64,000 nucleotides of DNA from Rhodoferax koreense (lineage in GTDB: Bacteria > Pseudomonadota > Gammaproteobacteria > Burkholderiales > Burkholderiaceae_C), in assembly GCF_001955695.1 (NCBI RefSeq), contig NZ_CP019236.1:3906001-3970000 (forward strand), read 5' to 3'. Positions 1 through 8,683 of this stretch are shown here, one piece after another (position 1 is the first letter of the stretch; the number at the start of each line of letters is the position of its first letter). Below the pieces are notes generated by a model. It worked only from the letters and a program-made list of their open reading frames with translations, did no database searches and was not told the origin of the DNA. The translations under genes were made by a program, and so were the position numbers.

Positions 1-132
1 AGCCTCGTCGGGGCGAGCCTGAGCCTTGTAGTAGAAATTCCTGCCGTTGTGCTGCCAAATCCAATCGTTGCGCGGTCGTGCTGCCTTGAGCACGACCCCA
101 TCGCCAGGGCCACCGACCAGTTTGATGTTCAT
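1..132 (-). CDS. Hypothetical protein, N-terminal 44 residues only (cut by window edge)
   Basis: An open frame reads leftward from an ATG at 132 to the window edge without a stop. It begins MNIKLVGGPGDGVVLKAARP and continues with an aromatic stretch (NDWIWQHNGRNFYY). A strong ribosome binding site, GGAGGAG on the minus strand at 135-141, lies two bases before the ATG; it is close but fits this start and no other. I do not recognise the family. There is no signal peptide in the visible part. The gene is divergent from the GDSL esterase, with about 230 bases between the two starts. Confidence 0.6.
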   Translation of the reverse strand, partial: MNIKLVGGPGDGVVLKAARPRNDWIWQHNGRNFYYKAQARPDEA

Positions 133-366
133 CACTCCTCCTTCGAAATCCGGCAAATGAGAGAGGTGGGCCAATCCACCTCGGCGCCACGCTCCGACCA
201 TTGTTCATGACCGGAGAAAAACCAGGCTTAAGCTTTCTTAAGGCTGGCGACGTCGGCGCGAGGACCTACAAGGACTTGTCCTTCAAAGGGACACGAATGT
301 AGGACGGACCAAGCAAATATTGCTGGCGCGCAAATGGCGCGAGAACATCAACACCGGGAGGTTTCA

Positions 367-1356
367 ATGAACCAGATGAAGCACTTATTCAGCGGCATGC
401 TCGTCGCATTGTTCGCAGTCGTGATGTCCCCCATGGCCATGGCCGGCCAGGTGAACTATGCGGCCATGTACGTGTTCGGCGACAGCCTGTCGGACACGGG
501 CAACGACTTCGCAGCAACCACGACGCAGCAAATGGTGCCTGCGGTGCCGCCCTCGGTCACGCCCTACGCCACCTACTGGCAGGGCCGGTTTTCGAACGGA
601 CCGGTGGCTGTCGAATACCTGTGGCAACTGGCATCCCGAAAGAACAGCGCAGCGCTGACGCCGTTTGTGGTCGCTGGCGGCCTGGACAAGAAGGCCAGCG
701 TGAACTTCGCGTTCGGTGGCGCAGGCTCAGGCATTCAGAATCCAACGCCGAACGGTTTCCTCGTGCCGGGCTTGGTCGGGCAAGTGGGGCTCTACACGAC
801 GGCCCTCGGCGGCAAGAAGTCCGCGCCCAATGCGCTGTATGTCGTCTGGTCCGGATCCAATGATTACCTGCAGAACATCACCCATGATCCGTATGTCGTG
901 GTGAACAACGTGGCGAAGTCGATCCGCGCGCTGTACGACACCGGCGCGCGAGATTTCCTGGTGCCGAACCTGCCCGATCTTGGCGGCACGCCGCTGGTCA
1001 AGGCGCAAGGCGCAAGCGCAACATTCACGGCACTGGCCAAGACACACAATGCGCTGCTCGCCACCTCATTGAATTCGCTGAGCCTGCTTCCGGGCATCAA
1101 GATCGTTCGTGTCGATGTCTTCACGCTGGGCGAGACGTTGGTGAACAGCGGACTTGTCAATGCCGATGTGCCTGCGCTGGCGTTCCTGTCTCCCGGCACC
1201 GGTGCGGTGGATTGCCTGTTCCGCAATCCATCGACCTGCGTGGATGTATCGCAGGCCGGATTGATCGCACCTTTCCTTTACTGGGACGTTCTCCACCCAA
1301 CGACGCAGGTCCACGGCATCATCGGCACGGCCATGTACAACGCCTTGCTTAAATGA
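367..1356 (+). CDS. Secreted GDSL/SGNH-family esterase (lipase/phospholipase-like)
   Basis: This 329-residue protein hydrolyses ester bonds, probably of lipids or acylated substrates, outside the cytoplasm. Residues 1-27 form a signal peptide (Lys near the N-terminus, a hydrophobic core, Ala-Met-Ala-Gly cleavage region). The block I motif FGDSLSDTGN holds the nucleophile Ser40, the block III motif GSND lies at 163-166, and the block V Asp307/His310 pair sits in DVLHPT near the C-terminus. This order is typical of the lecithinase/haemolysin-like subfamily. The ATG at 367 is chosen because GGGAGG (356-361) precedes it by five bases and the signal peptide starts there; an in-frame ATG at 334 has no such site. 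The substrate cannot be read from the sequence. The gene stands alone. Confidence 0.88.
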   Translation: MNQMKHLFSGMLVALFAVVMSPMAMAGQVNYAAMYVFGDSLSDTGNDFAATTTQQMVPAVPPSVTPYATYWQGRFSNGPVAVEYLWQLASRKNSAALTPFVVAGGLDKKASVNFAFGGAGSGIQNPTPNGFLVPGLVGQVGLYTTALGGKKSAPNALYVVWSGSNDYLQNITHDPYVVVNNVAKSIRALYDTGARDFLVPNLPDLGGTPLVKAQGASATFTALAKTHNALLATSLNSLSLLPGIKIVRVDVFTLGETLVNSGLVNADVPALAFLSPGTGAVDCLFRNPSTCVDVSQAGLIAPFLYWDVLHPTTQVHGIIGTAMYNALLK

Positions 1357-1562
1357 CGTTGACGAGCGGAGGCGGTTCGCGGCAACTTTGAGGGGCGCAT
1401 GCGGGGACTGCCGCATGAGTTCGTCCGCGGCCAGTCGGCCAGTTCGCATCAGCCATGAGCCGGCCGGAACCTCCCGCGCAAGCTGCCACGAGCCAGCCCC
1501 TGCAAAGAACCAGCCAACAGTGAACAATGGCGTCTCCTCCACCGCTCCAGGAACACCGCACC

Positions 1563-2513
1563 ATGAATCTCCGCCCCCTCGGCCGCAGCGGCCTGCAGGT
1601 CTCGCCACTCTGCTTCGGCGGTAACGTCTTCGGCTGGACCGTCGACGCCGCCACCTCGTTCAACCTGCTCGACGCCTGGCTCGACGCGGGCTTCAACTTC
1701 ATCGACACCGCCGACGTGTATTCGGCCTGGGCGCCGGGCCATGTGGGCGGCGAGTCCGAGACGCTGATCGGCCAGTGGCTCAAAAAGAGCGGCAAACGCG
1801 ACCAGGTGGTGCTGGCCACCAAGGTGGGCAAGCCCATGGGGCCGGACAAGCAAGGACTGAAGCCGGCTTACATCCGCGAGGCCGTCGAAGCCTCGCTGCG
1901 TCGCCTGCAGACCGACCACATCGACCTCTACCAGTCGCACGACGACGATGCCCAGACGCCTTTCGAAGACACGCTCGGCGCCTATGCCGATTTGATCCGC
2001 GCCGGCAAGGTGCGCGCCATCGGCGCATCGAACCACACGGCCGAGCGGCTGGCGGCGGCGCTGGCCGCCAGCGAAAAGCACGGCCTGCCGCGCTACGAAA
2101 GCCTGCAGCCGCTGTACAACCTGTACGACCGCGCGGTCTTCGAGGACGCGCTGGAGCCGCTGTGCATGCAGCAGGGCCTGGGCGTGATCAACTTCTACAC
2201 GCTGGCCGCGGGTTTCCTCACCGGCAAATACCGCAACGAGGCGGATGCCAGCAAGAGCGCGCGCGGCAAGAACACCGTGGCCAAGTACCTCAATCCCCGC
2301 GGCCTGCGCATCCTCGCCGCGCTGGATGCGGTGGCCGCCCAACTGAACGCCACGCCGGGCCAGGTGGCGACGGCCTGGCTGATGCAGCGACCGAGCGTGA
2401 CTTCGCCGATCGCGAGCGCGACTTCGCTGGCGCAGTTGAAGGAACTGGTGGCGGGCAGCCGGCTGGTGCTTGATGCGGAGGCCGTGGCGACGTTGGACGC
2501 AGCCAGCGCTTGA
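1563..2513 (+). CDS. Aldo/keto reductase
   Basis: This is a 316-residue cytoplasmic NADPH-dependent oxidoreductase of the aldo-keto reductase superfamily, a TIM barrel that reduces aldehydes or ketones. The catalytic tetrad is visible as Asp48 and Tyr53 (IDTADVY), Lys87 (LATKVGKP) and His126 (LYQSHDDD). The N-terminus MNLRPLGRSGLQVSPL is typical of the YajO/MocA-like branch. The start at 1563 fits the family; a longer frame from 1527 adds twelve residues with no conservation. The natural substrate cannot be predicted. The gene is monocistronic, and the 128-bp repeat array starts seven bases after its stop. Confidence 0.9.
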   Translation: MNLRPLGRSGLQVSPLCFGGNVFGWTVDAATSFNLLDAWLDAGFNFIDTADVYSAWAPGHVGGESETLIGQWLKKSGKRDQVVLATKVGKPMGPDKQGLKPAYIREAVEASLRRLQTDHIDLYQSHDDDAQTPFEDTLGAYADLIRAGKVRAIGASNHTAERLAAALAASEKHGLPRYESLQPLYNLYDRAVFEDALEPLCMQQGLGVINFYTLAAGFLTGKYRNEADASKSARGKNTVAKYLNPRGLRILAALDAVAAQLNATPGQVATAWLMQRPSVTSPIASATSLAQLKELVAGSRLVLDAEAVATLDAASA

Positions 2514-2520
2514 TTGATCC

Positions 2521-3240
2521 GTTCGGGCTGAGCCTGTCGAAGGCCTTTGACTCGGGTGAAGAGGCACTTCGACAGGCTCAGTGCGAACGGGCGGGGTCGG
2601 CGAAATATGCAATGGCTGGTGCTCGGCTTGACCGGCCCCGAAACCTCCGTTCGGGCTGAGCCTTTCGAAGCCCCTTGACTCGGGTGAAGAGCCACTTCGA
2701 CAGGCTCAGTGCGAACGGGCGGGGTCGGCGAAATATGCAATGGCTGGTGCTCGGCTTGATCGGTCCCGAAACCTCCGTTCGGGCTGAGCCGGTCGAAGCC
2801 CCTTGACTCGGGTGAAGAGCCACTTCGACAGGCTCAGTGCGAACGGGCGGGGTCGGCGAAATACGCAATGGCTGGTCCTCGGCTTGACCGGCCCCGAAAC
2901 CTCCGTTCGGGCTGAGCCTGTCGAAGCCCCTTGACTCGGGTGAAGAGGCACCTCGACAAGCTCAGTGCGAACGGGACAGGGTCGGCGAAATACGCAATGG
3001 GTGGTCCTCGGCTTGATCGGTCCCGAAACCTCCGTTCGGGCTGAGCCTGTCGAAGCCCCTTGACTCGGTTGAAGAGGCACTTCGACAAGCTCAGTGCGAA
3101 CGGGCGGGGTCGGCGAAATATGCAATGGCTGGTCGTCGGCTTGATCGGCCCGAAACCTCCGTTCGGGCTGAGCCTGTCGAAGCCCATTGGCTCGGACGAA
3201 GAGGCACTTCGACAGGCTCAGTGCGAACGGGCGGGGACGC
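2521..3240. repeat. Tandem array of six ~128-bp palindromic repeat units
   Basis: Five full units start at 2521, 2649, 2777, 2905 and 3034, and a sixth partial unit starts at 3161; periods are 128, 128, 128, 129 and 127. Each unit begins with GTTCGGGCTGAGCC-TGTCGAAG, then about 25 bases, then CTTCGACAGGCTCAG-TGCGAAC. The two 22-base arms are complementary except at about two positions, so each unit can form a long hairpin. The second half of each unit (GGGGTCGGCGAAATA and following) is not palindromic. Arms of this type are common as scattered REP-like elements in Comamonadaceae and other proteobacteria. Here they fill the whole 741-base space between the aldo/keto reductase and the RNase H-like gene. 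No gene is supported inside. Confidence 0.95.
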
Positions 3241-3254
3241 TAAATGCGCGGAGA

Positions 3255-3746
3255 TCACCGCCCGCGCCGCTTCGAGGCCTTGACGGTCCGTGGCGCGGCG
3301 ATGCCCAACGCAGCGCGCGCGAGGCCATCCGCGTCGCTGTTGAGGTGCTGCGGTATCCACACCACCTCGGCCTGCCTGAACGACACCAGCAGTGCGCGGG
3401 CCTCGTCGAAGAGATGGGCCAGGCGTGCGATCGGCTTCGCCGCGCCACCCCCCAACTGCGCCACCACAACGCTGTTGTCGCAATGCACGCGCAGCACATC
3501 CGCCCCCATCGACTTCAGCGCGAGAAGCGCCGCCGTCAACGCGCGTACTTCGGCTTCGTTGTTGCAGCCGCGTTCAGCCGCAGCCTGCGAAAGCGTGTGG
3601 CGTGCCCCGTCGGGCGCCGTGATCACCGCGCCCAGGCCGATGCGGCCCGGATTGGGCATGGCGCTGCCGTCGCAGTAGGCGGTCCAGGCGTTCGGCGGCA
3701 GTGGCCGCTCGAATGGGCGTGTTTTCGGTCCCGGCGCGCGCGCCAT
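3255..3746 (-). CDS. RNase H-fold protein (RNase HI-like)
   Basis: This 163-residue protein has the RNase H fold and probably cleaves the RNA strand of RNA-DNA hybrids. The acidic catalytic positions can be placed: Asp26 in YCDGSAMPNPG, Glu64 in NNEAE, Asp90 in VHCDNSVVV and an Asp at 138-140 in NSDADGLAR. It is the reverse-transcriptase/plant-like type often annotated ribonuclease HI or 'reverse transcriptase-like protein', not the canonical rnhA next to dnaQ. The ATG at 3746 is preceded on its strand by AAGGT; a longer frame up to 3923 lacks family similarity. It is read away from the hypothetical gene at 3872, and its 3' end runs into the repeat array. Confidence 0.85.
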   Translation of the reverse strand: MARAPGPKTRPFERPLPPNAWTAYCDGSAMPNPGRIGLGAVITAPDGARHTLSQAAAERGCNNEAEVRALTAALLALKSMGADVLRVHCDNSVVVAQLGGGAAKPIARLAHLFDEARALLVSFRQAEVVWIPQHLNSDADGLARAALGIAAPRTVKASKRRGR

Positions 3747-3871
3747 CGTTGATCTACCTTCCCCAAATATCAAACTTATCCTACACGGCCGCTGGATGCG
3801 CCGACGTTGGCCGATGGCGCGGTGCTGGCTACAGTGAATCCATCGCTTCAGGAGCATTCCAGGACACGCAT

Positions 3872-4432
3872 ATGGACTTTGATGGTATTGCCTCGAGATG
3901 GGCAAACTCAAGAGCGCTTTCATCGCCGGCCATCCTGGCCGATCTGCTGGCCTACGACCCGCAGCAGCTCGGCCAATTACGTGCCTCGGTGGCGCGGTAT
4001 GCCGAACTGGCCCATGCGGTGGAGCTCATCGATGTGCTGACGGCCTTCCACCTGGCCAGACAACGCCTGGACGAAGCCCGGCAGGCCGCGCATCGGATCT
4101 CGGACCTGGCCGGGCGGATGGCACAGGACGCAGCGGCCGTGCCCGCCATGGCGCTGGCTTCGGTCGAACGCGCCGTGCACGCACAGGAGGCCGCACACCA
4201 GGCGCTGGAGCGCGCCCAGACGGGCCGGGAAAAAATCAACGCCGCCGTCGTGCTCGAGCTGGCCGATGTGGCCGCGACCAAGGCGCTCGAGGCCTCCGAG
4301 GCCGCCGACCAGCTCACCCTGGCCCTGGCCGCCCTGATCCAAGCCACGCAGCCGGAGGGGGCACACCGCCAACATGTGGCGAGCCGGCTCGAGGATCAGG
4401 GCCATGGTGAGGTGCCCGCTGCGCTGCAGTAG
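3872..4432 (+). CDS. Hypothetical Ala-rich helical protein (phasin-like composition)
   Basis: I do not recognise this 186-residue protein. It is rich in Ala, Glu, Gln, Leu and Arg, with few Gly or Pro until the last 25 residues, which predicts long amphipathic helices or a coiled coil across residues 30-165. There is no signal peptide, membrane segment or Cys motif. The composition resembles small granule-associated (phasin-like) proteins, but no motif proves that. The ATG at 3872 follows AGGA by about eight bases, and the N-terminus MDFDGIASRW looks like a real start. It stands alone, divergent from the RNase H-like gene, and is followed by the second repeat cluster. Confidence 0.6.
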   Translation: MDFDGIASRWANSRALSSPAILADLLAYDPQQLGQLRASVARYAELAHAVELIDVLTAFHLARQRLDEARQAAHRISDLAGRMAQDAAAVPAMALASVERAVHAQEAAHQALERAQTGREKINAAVVLELADVAATKALEASEAADQLTLALAALIQATQPEGAHRQHVASRLEDQGHGEVPAALQ

Positions 4433-4487
4433 CGCAGCGCCGCCGCCTGTCATTCAGACATCCAAACCCGAGGCCACATCCCGCTCC

Positions 4488-4634
4488 GTTCGGGCTGGCC
4501 CGGTCGAAGCCCTGGGCCACGGCGAGCATTAGCTTCGACAGGCTCAGGGCGAACGGACGGCCAGGCTCAGGGCGAACAGACGGGTCTCAGGCTCAGGACG
4601 AACGGACGGGCCAGGCTCAGGGCAAACGGCCGGG
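4488..4634. repeat. Second, degenerate cluster of the GTTCGGGCTGAG/CTTCGACAGGCTCAG repeat
   Basis: A hairpin pair (arms 4488-4509 and 4533-4554) matches the arms of the 2521-3240 array. It is followed by three worn half-copies of about 24 bases, each containing CAGGCTCAGG-GCGAAC or a close variant (near 4562, 4587 and 4611). The cluster fills the space between the hypothetical gene and the 3' end of the aldehyde dehydrogenase operon, both of which point at it, so it may also fold as a bidirectional transcript end. No gene is seen in 4433-4653. Confidence 0.9.
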
Positions 4635-4653
4635 TCGTCGCCGAATACGTAAC

Positions 4654-6903
4654 TTATCCACCAGCCTGCTTCGCAGCCAGCCCCGTCATCACCTTGTCCA
4701 GCGTCAAGGGGAATTGGCGGATGCGCACGCCGCACGCGTTGTAGACCGCATTCGCCACCGCCGCACCCGCGCCGCAGATGCCGAGTTCCCCCACGCCCTT
4801 GATCTTCAACGGGTTGGTCTTGTCGTCGACCTCGGGCAGGAAGATCGCCTCGACCGCTGGAATATCGGCATGCGCCGCCACGTGGTAGCCAGCCAGATCC
4901 TGGTTGGCGAAGAAGCCGTAGCGTGGATCGACCACCGCCTCCTCCATCAGCGCACTGCCCACGCCCCAGACCATGGCCCCCACGGCCTGGTTCTTGGCGG
5001 TCTTCTCGTTGAGGATGCGGCCCGCCGCGAACACACCCAGCATGCGCCGCAGGCGGATCTCACCGGTGTCGCGGTGCACGGCCACTTCCGCGAAGTGGGC
5101 GCCGTAGGCCTGCTGCGAGAACTTCTTGGCCATGCTGCCGGGCTTGATCTCGCCGCTGGCCTCCAGGCCCAGCGTACCGGCCAGCGCGCCCAGGGTTTCG
5201 GACTTGCCCGCGCCGGACACCCGGCCATCCGCGAACACCGCCTCGGCCGGCGCCACGCCGAGCTTGCGCGCGAGCTTCTCGCGCAGGTTGGTGCAGGCGT
5301 CGAACAGGCCGGAGCCCGCGCTCGCCGCGCCCCAGGAGCCACCGGAGCCCGGCGTTTCGGGGAAGTCGCTGTCGCCCAGCAGCATGCGCACCTTGTCCAC
5401 CGGCAGGCCCATGGTTTCGGCCGCCACCTGGGTCAGCACGGTGTAGCTGCCGGTGCCGATGTCGGTCATGGCCATGCGCACCGTGAGCACACCCTGCCGG
5501 TCCAGCGCCACGTTGCATTTGGACGGCATCAGGAAATTGCTGCGCGTGGCCGCGGCCATGCCCATGCCGATCCACCAGCGCCCCTCGACCACCGCGGCCG
5601 GCTCGGCACGCCGGTTGCGCCAGCCGAAGCGCTGCGCACCCTCACGCATGCAGGCCACGAGCTGGCGGCTCGAATACGGCACGTTCAGCTCCGGATCCTG
5701 CGCGGGCTCGTTGCGGATGCGCAGTTCGATCGGGTCGAGCTTCAACTTCTCGGCGAGTTCGTCCACCGCCTGCTCCAGCGCCAGCATGCCCACGGCCTCG
5801 CCGGGTGCCCGTGTCGAATCGGCGATCGGCAAGTCGAGCTTGACGAGGCGGTGCGTGGTCATGCGGTTCGGCGCCGCATAGAGCGTGCGCGTCTGCAGGC
5901 TCGCGTTCTCCATGAAGTTGTCGAAGCGCGCGCTGTGCGCCCAGGTCTCGTGGCCGATGGCGACGAACTTGCCGTCGGCCGTGGCGCCCAGGCGCACGCG
6001 CTGCATGGTGTCGCTGCGGTGCGTGGTGAAGTGGAACATCTGCTGCCGCGTGAGCGCGGTCTTCACCGGCCGGTTGAGCTGGCGTGCAGCCATCGCCGAC
6101 AACATCACGTCGCCATACACCGGCAGCTTGCCGCCGAAACCGCCACCCACGTAACGGCTCACGATGCGCACCTTGTCGGGCGCGATCTGCAGCGTGCCGG
6201 CCACGGCCTGCTGCGCGCTTTCGAGCAACTGGGAGGCGCAGTGGATGACCACGCGGCCGTCCTTCCAGTAGGCCATGGTCGCATGCGGCTCCATCTGCGC
6301 ATGGATGTGGCACGGCGTGGTGTACGAGGAATCGACCTTGACCGCCGCGCCCTCGAAGGCCGAGGCGAAATCGCCGACCAGGCTGTCGGTCTTCTGGTTG
6401 GGTTCGTCGGGCGGCTTCACGGCCTTCCCCCGCGCGGGCGCGAGCTCGAACTCGCCGGGCTCGGGCGCATAACGCACCTTCACCAGGTAGGCGGCGGCGC
6501 GCGCCTGCTCGAAGGTCTGCGCCACCACATAGGCCACCGCCTGGCCGTAGTAGTCGACGCGGTTGCTGCCCATTTGCGGCGAAGCACGGCCATAGCGGTC
6601 CTTGGCGTCCAGCGGGCCCCAGGCGCCTTGCCTGGGTGCGTTGCGATGGGTCCATACCAGCAGCACGCCGGGCGCGTTTTCGGCAGCGGCGGTGTCGATG
6701 CCGGCCACCGTGCCCTTGGCGATGGTGGCGCCGACGATGAAACCATAGGCGGCCTTTCCGCCCTCGCCCTCCACCACCTCGTAGGCATAGGGCGCCTGGC
6801 CGGTGACCTTGAGCAGGCCCTCGACGCGGTTGATGCCCTTGCCGATCAGGCCCTGGCGGTTGTCATCGATGGCGTTGCGTGGCGCCGGGTTGTTCATTTC
6901 CAT
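4654..6903 (-). CDS. paoC: Periplasmic aldehyde oxidoreductase, molybdenum-binding subunit (PaoC type)
   Basis: This 749-residue large subunit of a xanthine oxidase-family enzyme binds the molybdenum-molybdopterin cofactor and oxidises aldehydes to acids. It shows the aldehyde oxidase a/b hammerhead near residues 20-130, a Gly-rich cofactor loop (GGGFGGKLP), RAPGEA, and the GVGELG segment near the C-terminus holding the catalytic Glu at about residue 706. Length and Gln/Gly loops match PaoC (YagR) of E. coli better than xanthine dehydrogenase. The start at 6903 (MEMNNPAPRN) follows AGGA by eight bases; ATG 6897 is an alternative. It is the last gene of paoA-paoB-paoC, 32 bases after paoB. The usual fourth gene, the cofactor chaperone paoD, is not next to it. 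Confidence 0.9.
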   Translation of the reverse strand: MEMNNPAPRNAIDDNRQGLIGKGINRVEGLLKVTGQAPYAYEVVEGEGGKAAYGFIVGATIAKGTVAGIDTAAAENAPGVLLVWTHRNAPRQGAWGPLDAKDRYGRASPQMGSNRVDYYGQAVAYVVAQTFEQARAAAYLVKVRYAPEPGEFELAPARGKAVKPPDEPNQKTDSLVGDFASAFEGAAVKVDSSYTTPCHIHAQMEPHATMAYWKDGRVVIHCASQLLESAQQAVAGTLQIAPDKVRIVSRYVGGGFGGKLPVYGDVMLSAMAARQLNRPVKTALTRQQMFHFTTHRSDTMQRVRLGATADGKFVAIGHETWAHSARFDNFMENASLQTRTLYAAPNRMTTHRLVKLDLPIADSTRAPGEAVGMLALEQAVDELAEKLKLDPIELRIRNEPAQDPELNVPYSSRQLVACMREGAQRFGWRNRRAEPAAVVEGRWWIGMGMAAATRSNFLMPSKCNVALDRQGVLTVRMAMTDIGTGSYTVLTQVAAETMGLPVDKVRMLLGDSDFPETPGSGGSWGAASAGSGLFDACTNLREKLARKLGVAPAEAVFADGRVSGAGKSETLGALAGTLGLEASGEIKPGSMAKKFSQQAYGAHFAEVAVHRDTGEIRLRRMLGVFAAGRILNEKTAKNQAVGAMVWGVGSALMEEAVVDPRYGFFANQDLAGYHVAAHADIPAVEAIFLPEVDDKTNPLKIKGVGELGICGAGAAVANAVYNACGVRIRQFPLTLDKVMTGLAAKQAGG

Positions 6904-6935
6904 GGGAATGTTCCTGTGTTCTTCTAAAGGGGCGG

Positions 6936-7907
6936 TCAGGCCTCGGCCAGCACGGCGGCCAGGCTGCCGCGCAGCAATGGGATCTTGAAGTCGTTGTGGC
7001 CGAAGCCGCGCGCGCCCGCCAGCACCTGGTCGGCCACGGCGCGGGCCGTGGGATCGCCCAGGCGGGCGCCGGCGAGCGCCGATTCCGCGCCCTCCACACG
7101 CCACGGCTTGTGGGCCACGCCACCGAACGCGAACCTCGCCGAGCGGATGGTGCCGCCATCGGCGTCGACGATGGCGGCGACGGACACCAGCGCAAAAGCG
7201 TAGGAGGCCCGGTCGCGCACCTTGCGGTAGATGTGCCGTCCCGGCAGCGGTGGCGGCAGCGTGACCGCGGTGATGATCTCGCCCTGCTGCAGGCTGGTCT
7301 CGACCTGCGGCGTGCTGCCCGGCAGGCGGTGGAAGTCGGCGATCGGGATCACCCTTTTGCCGCGAGGCGACATGGTTTCCACCTGCGCGTCGAGCACACG
7401 CATGGCCACCGCCATGTCCGACGGATGCACGGCGATGCACTGCTCGCTGGTGCCGAGGATCGCGTTCATGCGGTTGTAGCCCTGCAGCGCCGAGCAACCT
7501 TCACCGGGCGTGCGCTTGTTGCACGGCTTGGAGATGTCGTAGAAGTAATTGCAACGCGTGCGCTGCAGCAGGTTGCCGGCCGTGGTGGCCTTGTTGCGCA
7601 ACTGGCCCGAGGCACCGCTGAGCAGCGCGCGGCTCAGCACGCCGTAGTGGCGGCGCACCTGCGGGTCGGCGGCCAGGTCGCTGTTGCGCACGCTGGCGCC
7701 GATGCGCAGGCCACCGTTTTCAGTGGGCGTGACCTTGTCCAGGCCGAGGTGGTTCACGTCGATCAAGTGGCCGGGGGTTTCCACCTCCAGCTTCATCAGG
7801 TCCAGCAGGTTCGTGCCGCCGCCGATCAGGCGCGCCGAAGGCTTGGCGGCGAAGGAGGATGCCGCGTCCTGCAGCGAGCGCGGCCGCTCGTAGGTGAAGG
7901 CCTTCAT
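6936..7907 (-). CDS. paoB: Periplasmic aldehyde oxidoreductase, FAD and [4Fe-4S] subunit (PaoB type)
   Basis: This 323-residue FAD-binding subunit passes electrons from the 2Fe-2S subunit onward. An N-terminal [11 protein letters not shown] loop (about 29-39) and [13 protein letters not shown] (108-119) are FAD-site features. Cys119, Cys129 and Cys138, in a long insert ([13 protein letters not shown] and GEGCSA), belong to the extra [4Fe-4S] cluster that is diagnostic for PaoB and absent from plain xanthine dehydrogenase FAD subunits. The ATG at 7907 has AAGGAGG seven bases upstream and overlaps the paoA stop as ATGA, so translation is coupled. The length matches PaoB (about 318 residues). 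Confidence 0.92.
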   Translation of the reverse strand: MKAFTYERPRSLQDAASSFAAKPSARLIGGGTNLLDLMKLEVETPGHLIDVNHLGLDKVTPTENGGLRIGASVRNSDLAADPQVRRHYGVLSRALLSGASGQLRNKATTAGNLLQRTRCNYFYDISKPCNKRTPGEGCSALQGYNRMNAILGTSEQCIAVHPSDMAVAMRVLDAQVETMSPRGKRVIPIADFHRLPGSTPQVETSLQQGEIITAVTLPPPLPGRHIYRKVRDRASYAFALVSVAAIVDADGGTIRSARFAFGGVAHKPWRVEGAESALAGARLGDPTARAVADQVLAGARGFGHNDFKIPLLRGSLAAVLAEA

Positions 7908-8683
7908 GCCTGGCCTCCTTGACCGGTCGCCACTTGGCGGATGGAAGCCACGATGTTCGGGTAGGCGCTGCAGCGGCACAGGTTGCCGCTCATGCGCTCG
8001 CGGATCTCCTCGTCCGTCAAGGGGCCGGGGGCGTTCAGGTCGGGCGTGACGTGGCTCGGCATGCCCATCTTCACCTCGGCCAACATGCCGACCGAGGAAC
8101 AGATCTGGCCCGAGGTGCAGTAGCCACACTGGAAGCCGTCGTGCTTGAGGAACGAGGCCTGCATCGCATGCAGCTTGTCCGGCGTGCCCAGGCCCTCGAT
8201 GGTGGTGATCTCGTCGCCGTCGTGCATCACCGCCAGGCTCAGGCAGGCATTGGTGCGCCGGCCTTCGATCAATACCGTGCAGGCGCCGCATTGGCCGTGG
8301 TCGCAGCCTTTCTTCGAGCCCTTGAGGCCGAGGTTCTCGCGCAGCGCGTCGAGCACCGTGGTGCGTGTGTCGACCTCGATACGGTGCCGCTTGCCGTTGA
8401 CATGCAGCGTCACGGGTTGCAATGACGGGGGTTGCTCCACCGTCGCGGCGACGGCGGTCTGTGCAGGCGCCGACGTGGTGGCGGCGCTGGAGGCGCAGCC
8501 GGCCAGGTGCACCGTGGCCATGGCGGCGCTGGCCTGCACCATGCCGCGGCGGGAAACCGGCCAGACCTTGGCCAAGCGGGTCGACAGGTCGGACCGGTTG
8601 TCGGCATTGGCGCCGGGCGCGTCTTCGGCGAGCGGGAAACGCGCAGGATGGCGCGCGTCGTGATGGTTTTCTTCTGGATGCAT
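7904..8683 (-). CDS. paoA: Periplasmic aldehyde oxidoreductase, 2Fe-2S subunit (PaoA type) with Tat signal and lipobox
   Basis: This 259-residue iron-sulphur subunit is larger than a soluble one because of a long N-terminus. A twin-arginine motif, SRRGMVQAS, lies at 44-52, followed by a hydrophobic stretch ending LAGC (60-63), a good lipobox. E. coli PaoA has the Tat motif but, as far as I recall, no lipobox, so this enzyme may be exported folded and then anchored to a membrane. The two clusters are bound by Cys127, 132, 135, 147 (ferredoxin-like domain) and Cys186, 189, 236, 238 (four-helix domain). It is first in the operon and divergent from the YdeP-like gene. Confidence 0.92.
   Translation of the reverse strand: MHPEENHHDARHPARFPLAEDAPGANADNRSDLSTRLAKVWPVSRRGMVQASAAMATVHLAGCASSAATTSAPAQTAVAATVEQPPSLQPVTLHVNGKRHRIEVDTRTTVLDALRENLGLKGSKKGCDHGQCGACTVLIEGRRTNACLSLAVMHDGDEITTIEGLGTPDKLHAMQASFLKHDGFQCGYCTSGQICSSVGMLAEVKMGMPSHVTPDLNAPGPLTDEEIRERMSGNLCRCSAYPNIVASIRQVATGQGGQA

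Noticed and set aside
2578..3187. Several minus-strand frames in the repeat array (translations with RTEPVEV and FALSLSK)
   Set aside because: These are translations of the palindromic repeat in different frames; they repeat with the DNA period and have no ribosome sites.
2521..3240. Possible CRISPR array
   Set aside because: The whole 128-base unit is repeated; there are no unique spacers of 30-40 bases between short repeats, and no cas genes.
2521..4640. Insertion sequence or other transposable element bounded by the repeats
   Set aside because: No transposase-like frame lies between or beside the repeats, and no target-site duplication was seen.
6904..7497. Extension of the PaoC-type gene to a start at 7497
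   Set aside because: The extra residues are the out-of-frame reading of paoB, and a ribosome site precedes the internal start at 6903.
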